A stretch of DNA of 64,000 nt. It comes from Roseivirga spongicola. Lineage in GTDB: Bacteria; Bacteroidota; Bacteroidia; Cytophagales; Cyclobacteriaceae. Within the stretch, counting starts at the first letter, position 1, and every line of letters starts with the position of its first letter. The stretch lies in contig NZ_LRPC01000001.1 of the NCBI RefSeq assembly GCF_001592965.1, positions 1,240,001-1,304,000 of the forward strand. Direction: 5' to 3'. The notes under the pieces are model-generated. The model searched no databases. It had not been told where the DNA came from and worked only from the letters and a program-made list of their open reading frames with translations. Position numbers and translations under genes: made by a program. Below are positions 17,919 through 26,452 of the stretch, piece by piece.

Positions 17919-18902
17919 CTACTTGTTGTATTTAGAGAAGTCTTTATGCTCTTTCTTGTATAGTTTCTCTTCTGGGAGAGATTTGAAGTAATCATAAGTG
18001 ATTTTCAAACCTTCCTTTCTATCTACTTTTGGTTCCCATCCGAGTATCTCCTTGGCTTTGGTGATATTTGGCTGTCTTTGCATCGGGTCATCTTTCGGTA
18101 GAGGCTTATAAATTACCTTTTGATCAGTTCCGGTCAGTTTTATAATCTCCTCTGCAAATTGAGATATGGTAATTTCATCAGGGTTTCCAATATTCACGGG
18201 GTGAGGATAGTCAGACATCAGCAACCTATAGATTCCTTCTACTTGATCATCAACATAGCAGAAAGACCTTGTTTGGCTTCCGTCTCCAAACACTGTTAAA
18301 TCTTCACCCCTCAAAGCCTGACCGATAAATGCTGGTAACACTCTACCATCATTCAGTCTCATTCTAGGGCCATATGTGTTAAATATTCTTACTATTCTAG
18401 TTTCTAGGCCATGGAAAGTATGATAAGCCATTGTAATAGCTTCCTGAAACCTTTTTGCCTCATCGTAAACACCTCTAGGTCCAACCGGATTTACATTACC
18501 ATAGTACTCTTCTGTTTGCGGATGAATTAATGGGTCTCCGTAAACTTCTGAGGTAGACGCGATAAGCATTCTGGCACTTTTAGCCCTAGCTAAACCTAGA
18601 AGATTGTGGGTTCCGAGTGAACCCACTTTTAATGTTTGTATAGGGATTTTTAAATAGTCTATCGGGCTAGCGGGTGAAGCAAAATGAAGAATATAGTCTA
18701 GATTACCAGGGACATGTACATAGTTAGAGACATCATGATGGTAGAATTCAAAATTTTCTAACGCCATTAGATGTTCTATATTTTCCATATTACCAGTAAT
18801 GAGGTTGTCCATACCGATAACATAGAAGCCTTCTTTTATAAATCTATCGCATAAATGAGATCCTAAAAATCCAGCCGCTCCAGTAACTAATACTCTTTTC
18901 AT
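17919..18902 (-). CDS. UDP-glucuronate decarboxylase (UDP-xylose synthase)
   Basis: This extended SDR of 327 residues has [11 protein letters not shown] at 7-17 (NAD binding), [10 protein letters not shown] around 115-124, and YxxxK as Y146/K150 inside [11 protein letters not shown], the segment diagnostic of UXS-type decarboxylases. [10 protein letters not shown] and the downstream SFCYVDD segment also fit. It converts UDP-glucuronate to UDP-xylose with bound NAD. It lies 12 bases after ugd, which supplies its substrate, so the pair is an operon making UDP-GlcA and UDP-Xyl for the exopolysaccharide. Confidence 0.93.
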   Translation of the reverse strand: MKRVLVTGAAGFLGSHLCDRFIKEGFYVIGMDNLITGNMENIEHLMALENFEFYHHDVSNYVHVPGNLDYILHFASPASPIDYLKIPIQTLKVGSLGTHNLLGLARAKSARMLIASTSEVYGDPLIHPQTEEYYGNVNPVGPRGVYDEAKRFQEAITMAYHTFHGLETRIVRIFNTYGPRMRLNDGRVLPAFIGQALRGEDLTVFGDGSQTRSFCYVDDQVEGIYRLLMSDYPHPVNIGNPDEITISQFAEEIIKLTGTDQKVIYKPLPKDDPMQRQPNITKAKEILGWEPKVDRKEGLKITYDYFKSLPEEKLYKKEHKDFSKYNK

Positions 18903-18914
18903 TGCTTGTTTTGT

Positions 18915-20231
18915 TTATTGTAGTCCGATACCGTAATAAGTATACCCTAAGCTTCTTAGCTCTTCTCTGTCATAAATATTTCTTCCATCAAAAATCACCT
19001 TGTTTTTCAAAAGCTTGCTAACTACGTTAAAGTTAGGTATTCTGAACTCAGGCCATTCCGTAACCAGAAGAAGCGCATCGGTGTCTACTATCGCGTCATA
19101 TTCATCTTTGGCATAAGTAATGGAGTCTCCTAAGTCTCTATGAGCTTCTTCCATAGCAACAGGGTCAAAAGCTTTTACTTTTGCTCCAGCCTCCATTAAT
19201 TGATTGATTATTACAATTGAAGGAGCTTCTCTCATGTCGTCAGTTTTTGGCTTGAACGAAAGTCCCCAGATTCCGAAGGTCATTCCTGAAAGGTCTTCTC
19301 CAAAGTGTTTTTTGACTTTGGCAACCATTACTGATTTTTGAGCCTCATTTACTTCTTCTACTGCTGTCAGAACACGCATTTTGTAACCATTCTCATCAGC
19401 AGTTTTAATAAGCGCTTTTACATCTTTAGGGAAGCAAGATCCTCCATAACCAACCCCTGGGTAGATGAACTTAGTGCCTATCCTTGAATCACTTCCGATA
19501 CCTTTCCTAACCATGTTTACATCTGCTCCCATGATTTCGCAAAGGTTGGCAACATCATTCATGAAGCTGATTTTAGTAGCCAACATAGAGTTAGCTGCGT
19601 ACTTTGTCATTTCAGCTGAAGGAACATCCATGAAAATAGTTGGGTGGCCATTGAGTAAGAAAGGCTTATACAGCTTTTCCATGATTTTTCGTGCCTTTTC
19701 CGATTCAACGCCTACCACAATTCTATCTGGCTTTAGGAAGTCTTGAATGGCAGCTCCTTCTTTTAAGAACTCAGGATTAGATGCTACATCGAAATCAATA
19801 TTTGCCCCTCTATTATCTAGTTCTTCTTGTACTGCAGCTTTAACTTTTTTTGCAGTGCCTACAGGAACGGTACTCTTAGTAACCACAACCATGTAGTCTT
19901 CCATGTGCTGCCCAACTTCTCTTGCTACGGCAAGAACATATTTTAGGTCAGCACTTCCATCTTCACCTGGAGGTGTTCCAACAGCAATGAATACTGCTTC
20001 CGAATCTTTCAGGTTGTCTTTTAAGCTTGTTGAAAAATGTAGTCTGCCTTTTTCTAGGTTACTTTTAACCATAGGTTCAAGGCCTGGTTCATAAATAGGC
20101 ATAACACCATTTTTAAGACCTTCAATTTTCTTTTGGTCAATGTCTATACAGGTTACATTAATTCCCACTTCAGAAAAGCATGTACCAGTTACTAAACCTA
20201 CATAGCCAGTTCCTACAATTGTTATTTTCAT
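18915..20231 (-). CDS. ugd: UDP-glucose 6-dehydrogenase
   Basis: At 438 residues it has the standard length. The N-terminal NAD-binding motif is GTGYVGLVTG (7-16), KSTVPVGT follows at about 119-126, and the catalytic Cys is C266 in GYGGSCFPKD. FGIWGLSFKPKTDDMREAPS marks the C-terminal UDP-binding domain. It oxidises UDP-glucose to UDP-glucuronate with two NAD+. It is the first gene of a two-gene unit with the UDP-xylose synthase gene and has its own candidate promoter with a repeat element upstream. Confidence 0.97.
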   Translation of the reverse strand: MKITIVGTGYVGLVTGTCFSEVGINVTCIDIDQKKIEGLKNGVMPIYEPGLEPMVKSNLEKGRLHFSTSLKDNLKDSEAVFIAVGTPPGEDGSADLKYVLAVAREVGQHMEDYMVVVTKSTVPVGTAKKVKAAVQEELDNRGANIDFDVASNPEFLKEGAAIQDFLKPDRIVVGVESEKARKIMEKLYKPFLLNGHPTIFMDVPSAEMTKYAANSMLATKISFMNDVANLCEIMGADVNMVRKGIGSDSRIGTKFIYPGVGYGGSCFPKDVKALIKTADENGYKMRVLTAVEEVNEAQKSVMVAKVKKHFGEDLSGMTFGIWGLSFKPKTDDMREAPSIVIINQLMEAGAKVKAFDPVAMEEAHRDLGDSITYAKDEYDAIVDTDALLLVTEWPEFRIPNFNVVSKLLKNKVIFDGRNIYDREELRSLGYTYYGIGLQ

Positions 20232-20263
20232 AGCTTAACTTTTCAATAAAATTAATTTCTCTC

Positions 20264-20271
20264 CAAAATTA
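20264..20271 (-). promoter_or_regulatory. candidate -7 box of the ugd - UDP-xylose synthase operon
   Basis: On the minus strand this reads TAATTTTG, an exact TAnnTTTG match, 33 bases upstream of the ugd ATG. A TTG on the same strand lies about 23 bases further upstream, slightly beyond the usual 19-21 base spacing. Confidence 0.45.
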
Positions 20272-20282
20272 GAAGTTTGAGC

Positions 20283-20312
20283 TTCGATTAAAAGCAATCT
20301 TCTTTCGATTAA
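20283..20312. repeat. TTCGATTAA direct repeat upstream of ugd
   Basis: Two identical nonamers, TTCGATTAA, at 20283-20291 and 20304-20312 are 21 bases apart start to start, i.e. two helical turns and so on the same DNA face. They sit just upstream of the candidate ugd -7 box, over the -33 region. This is what a dimeric activator or repressor site would look like; the protein is unknown. Confidence 0.45.
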
Positions 20313-20329
20313 CGGTGATAATTCTCTGT

Positions 20330-21349
20330 TTAATTCGAGATTTTTTGTTGCCAGTTCCATGCATCGCGCATGGAATCTTCAAGTGAATGTTTTGTTTTCC
20401 AGTCTAATACTGCAGTAGACTTATCGACTTGTGCGTATACTTTTTCTACGTCTCCAGGCCTTCTAGGTCCAATTTCATACTTAAGTTTCTTGTTAGTCAC
20501 CTTTTCAAAAGCATTGATGACTTCTAAAACTGTATTTCCTCTTCCTGTACCTATATTGATCACATCGAAGTGCGAAACTTCATTGACGGATTCAAGTGCT
20601 TTTATTGCTTGTACATGGGCTTCCGCCAAATCCATTACATGAATGTAGTCACGAATACATGTGCCGTCAGGAGTATTGTAGTCACTGCCGAAAACAGTTA
20701 ATTTCTCTCTTACCCCAGCAGCTGTTTGGGTTATGAATGGTACCAAATTGTTAGGTACGCCAAGTGGTAACTCACCAATTTCTGCAGAAGGGTGGGCTCC
20801 TATAGGGTTGAAGTAACGCAGAGCAATGGACTTGATTTTACTGCCGCTAACAACAACATCTTCTATGGTTTCTTCGCCAATTTGCTTGGTGTTGCCATAA
20901 GGGCTGTTAGCAGGTTTTTTTGGTGATTTTTCTGTTACTGGTAGTTCATCTGGTTGACCGTATACTGTGCAAGAAGACGAGAATACTAAGTTTTGACAAT
21001 CATGCTCAATCATGCTTTCTAAAACCGTGATGAGACCAGATACGTTGTTTTTGTAATAGTAAAGTGGTTTTTCTACCGATTCACCTACCGCTTTTTTTGC
21101 AGCGAAATGAATTACTCCATCAATTTTATTTTCACTGAATATTCTCCCAAGTAATTCTTCATCAAGAATATCTCCTTCGTAACAGGTGAAATCTTTCCCA
21201 GTAATATTTTTAAGACCTGTTAAAACGGATTTCGCTGAATTAGAGAAGTTGTCAAGGATAATAGGGTTGTATCCTACTTCATGCAGTTTCACAATCACAT
21301 GAGAACCTATGTATCCAGCTCCACCAGTAACTAGAATATTGTTGTGCAT
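20330..21349 (-). CDS. galE: UDP-glucose 4-epimerase
   Basis: ATG 21349 is chosen over the TTG two codons upstream and yields 339 residues, the normal GalE length. TGGAGYIGSH at 8-17 binds NAD, FSSSCTVYG near 123-131 holds the catalytic Ser/Thr, and YxxxK is Y151/K155. FNPIGAHPSAEIGE and the RPGD segment are typical of GalE. It interconverts UDP-glucose and UDP-galactose for the surface polymer and for galactose metabolism. It ends the nucleotide-sugar block and is transcribed divergently from pheS. Confidence 0.96.
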   Translation of the reverse strand: MHNNILVTGGAGYIGSHVIVKLHEVGYNPIILDNFSNSAKSVLTGLKNITGKDFTCYEGDILDEELLGRIFSENKIDGVIHFAAKKAVGESVEKPLYYYKNNVSGLITVLESMIEHDCQNLVFSSSCTVYGQPDELPVTEKSPKKPANSPYGNTKQIGEETIEDVVVSGSKIKSIALRYFNPIGAHPSAEIGELPLGVPNNLVPFITQTAAGVREKLTVFGSDYNTPDGTCIRDYIHVMDLAEAHVQAIKALESVNEVSHFDVINIGTGRGNTVLEVINAFEKVTNKKLKYEIGPRRPGDVEKVYAQVDKSTAVLDWKTKHSLEDSMRDAWNWQQKISN

Positions 21350-21393
21350 GGTCAAAAATAGCTTTTCAAACCCAGTTAATTATTAACTCCTGT

Positions 21394-21401
21394 TATTTTT
21401 G
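21394..21401 (+). promoter_or_regulatory. candidate -7 box of pheS
   Basis: TATTTTTG matches TAnnTTTG exactly and lies 26 bases before the pheS ATG, leaving a short leader. No -33 match is clear. Confidence 0.42.
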
Positions 21402-21426
21402 TGTAAAAATCAGGAAAGAAGAGTTC

Positions 21427-22446
21427 ATGAATAACAAAGTAAAGGAGCTTTCACAAGAGATTGATTCTTTTGTTGCAGAGTCACAAGAGCAACTAGAAGC
21501 ATATAGATTAAGGTTTATTGGCCGAAAAAATGTGATAGCCGATCTTTTTTCTGAAATGAAAAATGTTCCGAATGAAGAAAAGAAGGCTTTTGGACAAGCA
21601 GTAAATGACTTAAAGAACCAAGCAAAAGATAAGTTTCAGTCTTTGATCGATAGTTTGAGTAGTCAATCTGGCGGAGATGAAAAACATCCTGATTTAACAT
21701 TACCTCCGATATCTACGGAGTTTGGGTCTATACACCCCTTAACAGCTACTCGAAACCGATTTATTCAGATATTTGAACGGATAGGCTTTAACGTTTCTAA
21801 TGGGCCAGAAATAGAAGATGATTGGCATAATTTTACAGCCTTAAACTTTCCAGAGAATCACCCTGCTAGAGAAATGCAAGATACCTTCTTTATTGAGAAG
21901 AATCCTGATATAGCTTTAAGAACGCATACGTCTAGTGTTCAAATTCGTGTAATGGAAAATGAAAAGCCTCCTATCAGAACGCTTTCACCTGGAAGGGTTT
22001 TTAGAAACGAGGCTATATCGGCAAGAGCTCATTGTGTTTTTCACCAAATGGAGGGGCTTTATATAGATAAAGGAGTTTCGTTTGCTGATCTGAAGCAAAC
22101 GCTCTATCACTTTGTGAAAGAGATGTTCGATAGAGATACGCAAATCAGGTTTAGGCCAAGTTATTTCCCTTTTACTGAGCCAAGTGCCGAAATCGATATC
22201 TCCTGCCAAATATGCCATGGAGACGGTTGTAATATTTGTAAGCATACGGGGTGGGTTGAAATTGGAGGCTCTGGTATGGTAGATCCTAATGTTCTTGAAA
22301 ATTGTGGTATTGACTCAAAAGAGTATTCCGGCTTTGCCTTCGGAATGGGAATTGAAAGAATTACCATGTTACGGTATGGTATTAAGGATTTAAGGCTCTT
22401 TACAGAAAACGATGTTAGATTCCTAAAGCAATTCAATAGCTTATGA
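21427..22446 (+). CDS. pheS: phenylalanyl-tRNA synthetase alpha subunit
   Basis: This class II synthetase subunit of 339 residues has a coiled-coil N-terminus, HPLTATRNRFIQIF, the motif 2 segment FRNEAISARAHCVFHQMEG, GGSGMVDPNVL and motif 3 GMGIERITMLRYGI. A four-Cys knuckle, CQICHGDGCNIC, precedes the GW-IEIGGSG strand, as in many bacterial PheS proteins. It charges tRNA-Phe together with PheT; pheT is not in the window, so the subunits are encoded apart. It overlaps the next gene by ATGA. Confidence 0.97.
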   Translation: MNNKVKELSQEIDSFVAESQEQLEAYRLRFIGRKNVIADLFSEMKNVPNEEKKAFGQAVNDLKNQAKDKFQSLIDSLSSQSGGDEKHPDLTLPPISTEFGSIHPLTATRNRFIQIFERIGFNVSNGPEIEDDWHNFTALNFPENHPAREMQDTFFIEKNPDIALRTHTSSVQIRVMENEKPPIRTLSPGRVFRNEAISARAHCVFHQMEGLYIDKGVSFADLKQTLYHFVKEMFDRDTQIRFRPSYFPFTEPSAEIDISCQICHGDGCNICKHTGWVEIGGSGMVDPNVLENCGIDSKEYSGFAFGMGIERITMLRYGIKDLRLFTENDVRFLKQFNSL

Positions 22447-23303
22447 GCAAACTAAGCAGTATTAAAAAAGTAGCAGTTGTTGGTGCAGGTACTATGGGGC
22501 AAGGAATTGCTCAGGTTTGTGCCATGGCAGGCTTAGATGTGATTCTTTATGACCTCAATTCTGACATGTTGGCCAAAGCTTTGGTATCGGTGGAAAGGAA
22601 TTTAGATAAAGGAATAGAGAGGGGAAAGGTAAGTGAGCAGCTTAAAAATGATACACTTGCAAGACTAACAACGGTTTCTTCTGAAGATTTATTAGTGGCT
22701 GACCTCATTATTGAGGCAATAGTAGAAAAGCTAGAGATTAAACAATCTCTTTTTCAGAAGCTAGAAGCTATTAATTCTGAGCATACAATTCTTGCTTCGA
22801 ATACCTCTTCAATACCAATTACAAGAATTGCAGCTGGCCTTAAGCGCCCACAAAACTTTGTAGGGATGCACTTTTTTAACCCAGCTCATATAATGAAGCT
22901 AGTTGAAGTTATTAGTGGTGCAGCAACAGATAAGGTAGTTGCTCAAACTGTATATGACTTAGCTAAAAAGCTAGGTAAAGTTCCTGTTCATGCCCAAGAT
23001 GCTCCTGGGTTTATCGTGAATAGAGTGGCTAGGCATTTTTATGTAGAAGGGCTTAAGGTTTTAGAAGAAAGTGTTTCTGATGTTAATGGCATCGACAGGC
23101 TTGTTGAATCTAGTGGGTTCAAAATGGGGCCATTTAGGCTGATGGACTTAATTGGTGTAGATACCAACTATTCGGTTACAGAGTCTATGTTTAATGCATT
23201 TCATCAAGACTCCAAGTTTAGACCATCACGTATTCAGCAGCAAAAAGTAGATGCAGGTCATCATGGAAGAAAATCGGCAAGGGGCTTTTATGAATATGAC
23301 TAA
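22443..23303 (+). CDS. 3-hydroxyacyl/3-hydroxybutyryl-CoA dehydrogenase
   Basis: The 286-residue protein has the N-terminal GAGTMGQGIAQ NAD-binding loop at 14-24, ASNTSSIPIT, the catalytic His in GMHFFNPAHIMKLVE, and DAPGFIVNRV joining the C-terminal dimerisation domain. Size and motifs fit the short-chain, monofunctional enzyme that interconverts 3-hydroxybutyryl-CoA and acetoacetyl-CoA with NAD(P). Its four-base overlap with pheS suggests shared expression although the functions are unrelated. Its stop overlaps the stop of the convergent moxR-like gene. Confidence 0.92.
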   Translation: MSKLSSIKKVAVVGAGTMGQGIAQVCAMAGLDVILYDLNSDMLAKALVSVERNLDKGIERGKVSEQLKNDTLARLTTVSSEDLLVADLIIEAIVEKLEIKQSLFQKLEAINSEHTILASNTSSIPITRIAAGLKRPQNFVGMHFFNPAHIMKLVEVISGAATDKVVAQTVYDLAKKLGKVPVHAQDAPGFIVNRVARHFYVEGLKVLEESVSDVNGIDRLVESSGFKMGPFRLMDLIGVDTNYSVTESMFNAFHQDSKFRPSRIQQQKVDAGHHGRKSARGFYEYD

Positions 23304-24262
23304 AGTAGGTTGTTTATCAACTTATCTATAGTTAATCCCTCTGCTTCAGCTTTAAAGTTCCTTACGATTCTATGCCTTAAAATAGGCTTAGCCACGGCCT
23401 GAACATCTTCAATATCTGGAGAGTATTTTCCATTGATTAATGCATTACACTTAGCTGCAACAACCAAACTTTGGGATGCTCGTGGTCCTGCGCCCCATTC
23501 TATATAATCTTTAGTTATTTGAGGAGCTCTATCGCTCTCAAATCTTGTCTTGTGAACTAAGTCTACAGCATACTCAACAACATTATCGGCAATTGGTACT
23601 TTTCTCACCAAATGTTGATACTCTATCACCTCTTTTGCTCCTAATACATGGTTAACTGTTTTAGACTTGTCACTAGTAGTGTTTTTAACTATGTCTACTT
23701 CAGATTGAAAAGATGGATATGTAAGTGTTATGTTGAATAAAAAACGGTCGAGTTGAGCTTCAGGAAGTGGGTAAGTTCCCTCTTGTTCAATCGGGTTTTG
23801 GGTAGCCAATACAAAGAAAGGTCTTTCAAGAGGGAAGTGTTGCCCCGCCACAGTTACCGAGTATTCTTGCATAGCCTCTAAAAGAGCAGCTTGCGTTTTG
23901 GGTGGAGTTCTATTGATTTCATCTGCCAAAATAATATTGGCAAAGATTGGGCCTTGAATAAATTTGAAGTTACGATCCTTATCTATGGTTTCTGCACCTA
24001 AGATATCAGACGGCATTAAGTCAGGCGTAAACTGAATTCTCTTAAAACTTAAATCTAAGGCCGATGAAATAGTCTGAATCAGAAGTGTTTTAGCCAAGCC
24101 TGGAACTCCTACCAAAAGACTGTGCCCCTGACAAAAGATTGAGGTAAGAAGAAGGTTCACCGTTTCTTCTTGTCCAATAATTACTTTTGAAATTTCTGCC
24201 TTGAGTCTTTTAAAGTCTTCGAAGAACTTATCGGCAAGGGCCACATCTGAAGGGTTGCTCAT
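23300..24262 (-). CDS. MoxR-family AAA+ ATPase
   Basis: The 320-residue protein has Walker A GVPGLAKT (52-59), Walker B/ILADEINRTPPKTQAALLEAM, the sensor region ATQNPIEQEGTYPLPEAQLDRF, and an AAA lid domain. MoxR ATPases act as chaperones for metalloenzyme or envelope complex maturation, usually with DUF58 and von Willebrand proteins; none of these partners is adjacent here. Instead it ends an operon of parvulin/SurA chaperones, two bases after the last of them, so a role in envelope protein maturation is likely. Confidence 0.93.
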   Translation of the reverse strand: MSNPSDVALADKFFEDFKRLKAEISKVIIGQEETVNLLLTSIFCQGHSLLVGVPGLAKTLLIQTISSALDLSFKRIQFTPDLMPSDILGAETIDKDRNFKFIQGPIFANIILADEINRTPPKTQAALLEAMQEYSVTVAGQHFPLERPFFVLATQNPIEQEGTYPLPEAQLDRFLFNITLTYPSFQSEVDIVKNTTSDKSKTVNHVLGAKEVIEYQHLVRKVPIADNVVEYAVDLVHKTRFESDRAPQITKDYIEWGAGPRASQSLVVAAKCNALINGKYSPDIEDVQAVAKPILRHRIVRNFKAEAEGLTIDKLINNLL

Positions 24263-24264
24263 AC

Positions 24265-25605
24265 TTATTGGTTATTGATGATACCGCAACGGTTATATTC
24301 CGGAGCTATCTCAATATAGACTTCTTTCATTTTGTCTTGAAGGTATTCTTGTCGTTTTCGGTCTTTTTTCATTTGAATGGTAGCCGCCTTCAATTTTTCG
24401 TAATCTTCGGTAAGGTTGGCTCTGTGAGGAGCAACCTTTTTTCTATAATAAATTATTCTGGCCAACTCATCTTCAGCACCTACTTGTATGGTAGAGGCTT
24501 TTGAAATTTCACCTTCCTTCATTTTATCTATTTCGAAGTAAAGCTCTGGATCAAGCTCGCTAGCTGGTACTCTCAAAGAGCCGAATTGGCCAGACATAAA
24601 ACCACCGTTAGATTTAGTGCGTTCATCGTCTGAGTATTCTTTAGCTGCTTGCTCAAACGATATTTTTTCAGCAATAATTTCCTCTCTAAGGCTATCTAAA
24701 TAATTAACGGCTTCCTGAACATCATCTTGGGTTGGCTTAGGAATAAGTATGATGTGGCGACTGTTATACTCGTTTCCTCTTTTTTCTATAAGCTGAGAGA
24801 TGTGAACACCAAAAGAAGATTCAAAAGGCATTGAAATTTCCCCTGGTTTAAGAGAAAGGGTAGCCGCTTCAAAAGCCGGATCCATAGTGCCTCTTTGGTT
24901 GAAACCAAGGTTTCCGCCATTTGCACTAGTAGGGCCATCAGAGTTAAGTGTTGCCATAATTTCGAAACTCTCACCATTAATAATCCTTTCTCTGATTCCT
25001 CTCAGTTTATCCTTAAGTTCATCTATTACAGAATCATCTACCTCTGGGTTCTTAATTATCATACCTATTTCATATTCTGTAGAATAGAGAGGTAAACTGT
25101 CTTTGGGAATACTTGTATATAGTTTTCTTATCTCGTTTGGAGTCACTGAAACATCGGCTAGAATACTTTGTTCCTGTTGCTGAATTTGAAGTTGTTCTTG
25201 AATATCAGGGCGCAACTCTTCCATTATTTGGTCTAGCGATTTTCCATAGGCCTGGCGAATAGCTTCTTCAGAACCATAGCGCTGCATTATATTTTGAGCT
25301 CTACCTTGCATCTCGTAATCAACTCTAGATGGGTCAACAATTATCGAATCTATCTCTGACATGGCATGCATTACCTTACTTTCTACCATGTCCTTGAGTA
25401 ATAAACATCTAGCATCACCATCGAACTGAACAGCAGCTGGGCTACTCAAAAATTGGAGATAAGACGATTCTAAATCGCTCTTTAAGATGATTTTGTCATC
25501 TACCTTAGCAATAATTTTATCTACTACTTCACCTTCTTGTGCTCTTACGTTAGAAAACATAAGGAGCATAACTGCTGCACTAGCGATATATCTTGTAATC
25601 TTCAT
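24265..25605 (-). CDS. SurA-like periplasmic peptidyl-prolyl isomerase
   Basis: ATG 25605 yields a clean signal peptide cut after VRAQ; ATG 25632 is possible but would add a basic extension and lengthen the overlap with the gene before. The 446-residue protein has a SurA N-terminal domain (VVDKIIAKVDDKIILKSDL) and two parvulin domains, the first with NGGNLGF and FESSFGVHI, the second with SRHIILIP and FEQAAKEYSDD. It should escort outer-membrane proteins through the periplasm. It is the third chaperone in a row in this operon. Confidence 0.88.
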   Translation of the reverse strand: MKITRYIASAAVMLLMFSNVRAQEGEVVDKIIAKVDDKIILKSDLESSYLQFLSSPAAVQFDGDARCLLLKDMVESKVMHAMSEIDSIIVDPSRVDYEMQGRAQNIMQRYGSEEAIRQAYGKSLDQIMEELRPDIQEQLQIQQQEQSILADVSVTPNEIRKLYTSIPKDSLPLYSTEYEIGMIIKNPEVDDSVIDELKDKLRGIRERIINGESFEIMATLNSDGPTSANGGNLGFNQRGTMDPAFEAATLSLKPGEISMPFESSFGVHISQLIEKRGNEYNSRHIILIPKPTQDDVQEAVNYLDSLREEIIAEKISFEQAAKEYSDDERTKSNGGFMSGQFGSLRVPASELDPELYFEIDKMKEGEISKASTIQVGAEDELARIIYYRKKVAPHRANLTEDYEKLKAATIQMKKDRKRQEYLQDKMKEVYIEIAPEYNRCGIINNQ

Positions 25606-26452
25606 TTTCTTTTGCGTTTTGAAAAACTTCATTTTCAAGGCTCTTTGCCAACTCTACTTTTCGCTTATTCAGAATTATGTTTCTGATATCTTCTCTTACA
25701 AACTCCAACGGAGAGATTTCTTCCGAAATTTTGTAGTCATCAATTTTGAGGAGGTAAAGATATAGAGAATCTGTTTCTTCAGTGTAGCGGGTGGTTTTTA
25801 GGAATTGAATCTTGTTGGTTATGGTGGAGAAAGGTGAATTCTTTGTTATGTCATCAAACTTTATCCAAGTAGAGTCTTCTAGAGAATAGTTGTTGGCAAA
25901 CTGAAAAGCATAGTCTTTTAGAGCGTTTAGATCTTGTGGGCGAGAAGATTTAATCCAGCGTCTAATATCAGTCTTTTTGGGGGCTTGTTGATTCACTTTT
26001 AAAAACCTACCCCTAAAAATATTTTGTCTCAAGGCGAAATTGTCTTGGTTGTTGGAGTAGTATTCGAATATCTCTTCTTCTGTAACGGCCGTGTCGAGTA
26101 ATTGCTGAATTCTTAGCTTTTGATATTCATAAGAAAGAAGCGTATAACGATAATCAGCTACTTTTCTTTCTATTTCTGATTGATCTATTCGAACATTACT
26201 TGTGGCCTCCTTTACCAAAAGCTCTTTTTTAATCCAGTTACGTACATATTGAGTTGTAATGGAAGTGCTATCTTCTGCAGACATGCCGGGCTCAATAAGG
26301 TTGGCCACATCAGCTTCAAAAAGGTACGAATTACCAACGCTCGCTACCAGCGTTTCACTGTTGCCAGTACTCTGGTTAGAGTCACTCACAAAGTAGTCGC
26401 ACGAACTCAGGAGAGTCGATACAGCGATGCATATGTAAAAGAGTTTTTTCAA
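25580..26452 (-). CDS. lipoprotein with SurA/PpiC-like N-terminal region
   Basis: The start is TTG 26452, which overlaps the upstream stop as TTGA; no ATG gives the signal. The 290-residue product starts with a lipoprotein signal ending LLSSC. It continues with a helical region (VASVGNSYLFEADVANLI, then VRNWIKKELLVKEA) resembling the N-terminal chaperone part of SurA/PpiC. The parvulin catalytic segment is degenerate or absent. Position between two clear parvulin proteins makes a periplasmic chaperone role likely. It overlaps the next gene by 26 bases. Confidence 0.75.
   Translation of the reverse strand: MKKLFYICIAVSTLLSSCDYFVSDSNQSTGNSETLVASVGNSYLFEADVANLIEPGMSAEDSTSITTQYVRNWIKKELLVKEATSNVRIDQSEIERKVADYRYTLLSYEYQKLRIQQLLDTAVTEEEIFEYYSNNQDNFALRQNIFRGRFLKVNQQAPKKTDIRRWIKSSRPQDLNALKDYAFQFANNYSLEDSTWIKFDDITKNSPFSTITNKIQFLKTTRYTEETDSLYLYLLKIDDYKISEEISPLEFVREDIRNIILNKRKVELAKSLENEVFQNAKENEDYKIYR

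Noticed and set aside
21353-21360. TATTTTTG -7 box on the minus strand before galE
   Set aside because: It ends only four bases before the ATG, so the transcript would start within the start codon; a real promoter is more likely elsewhere.
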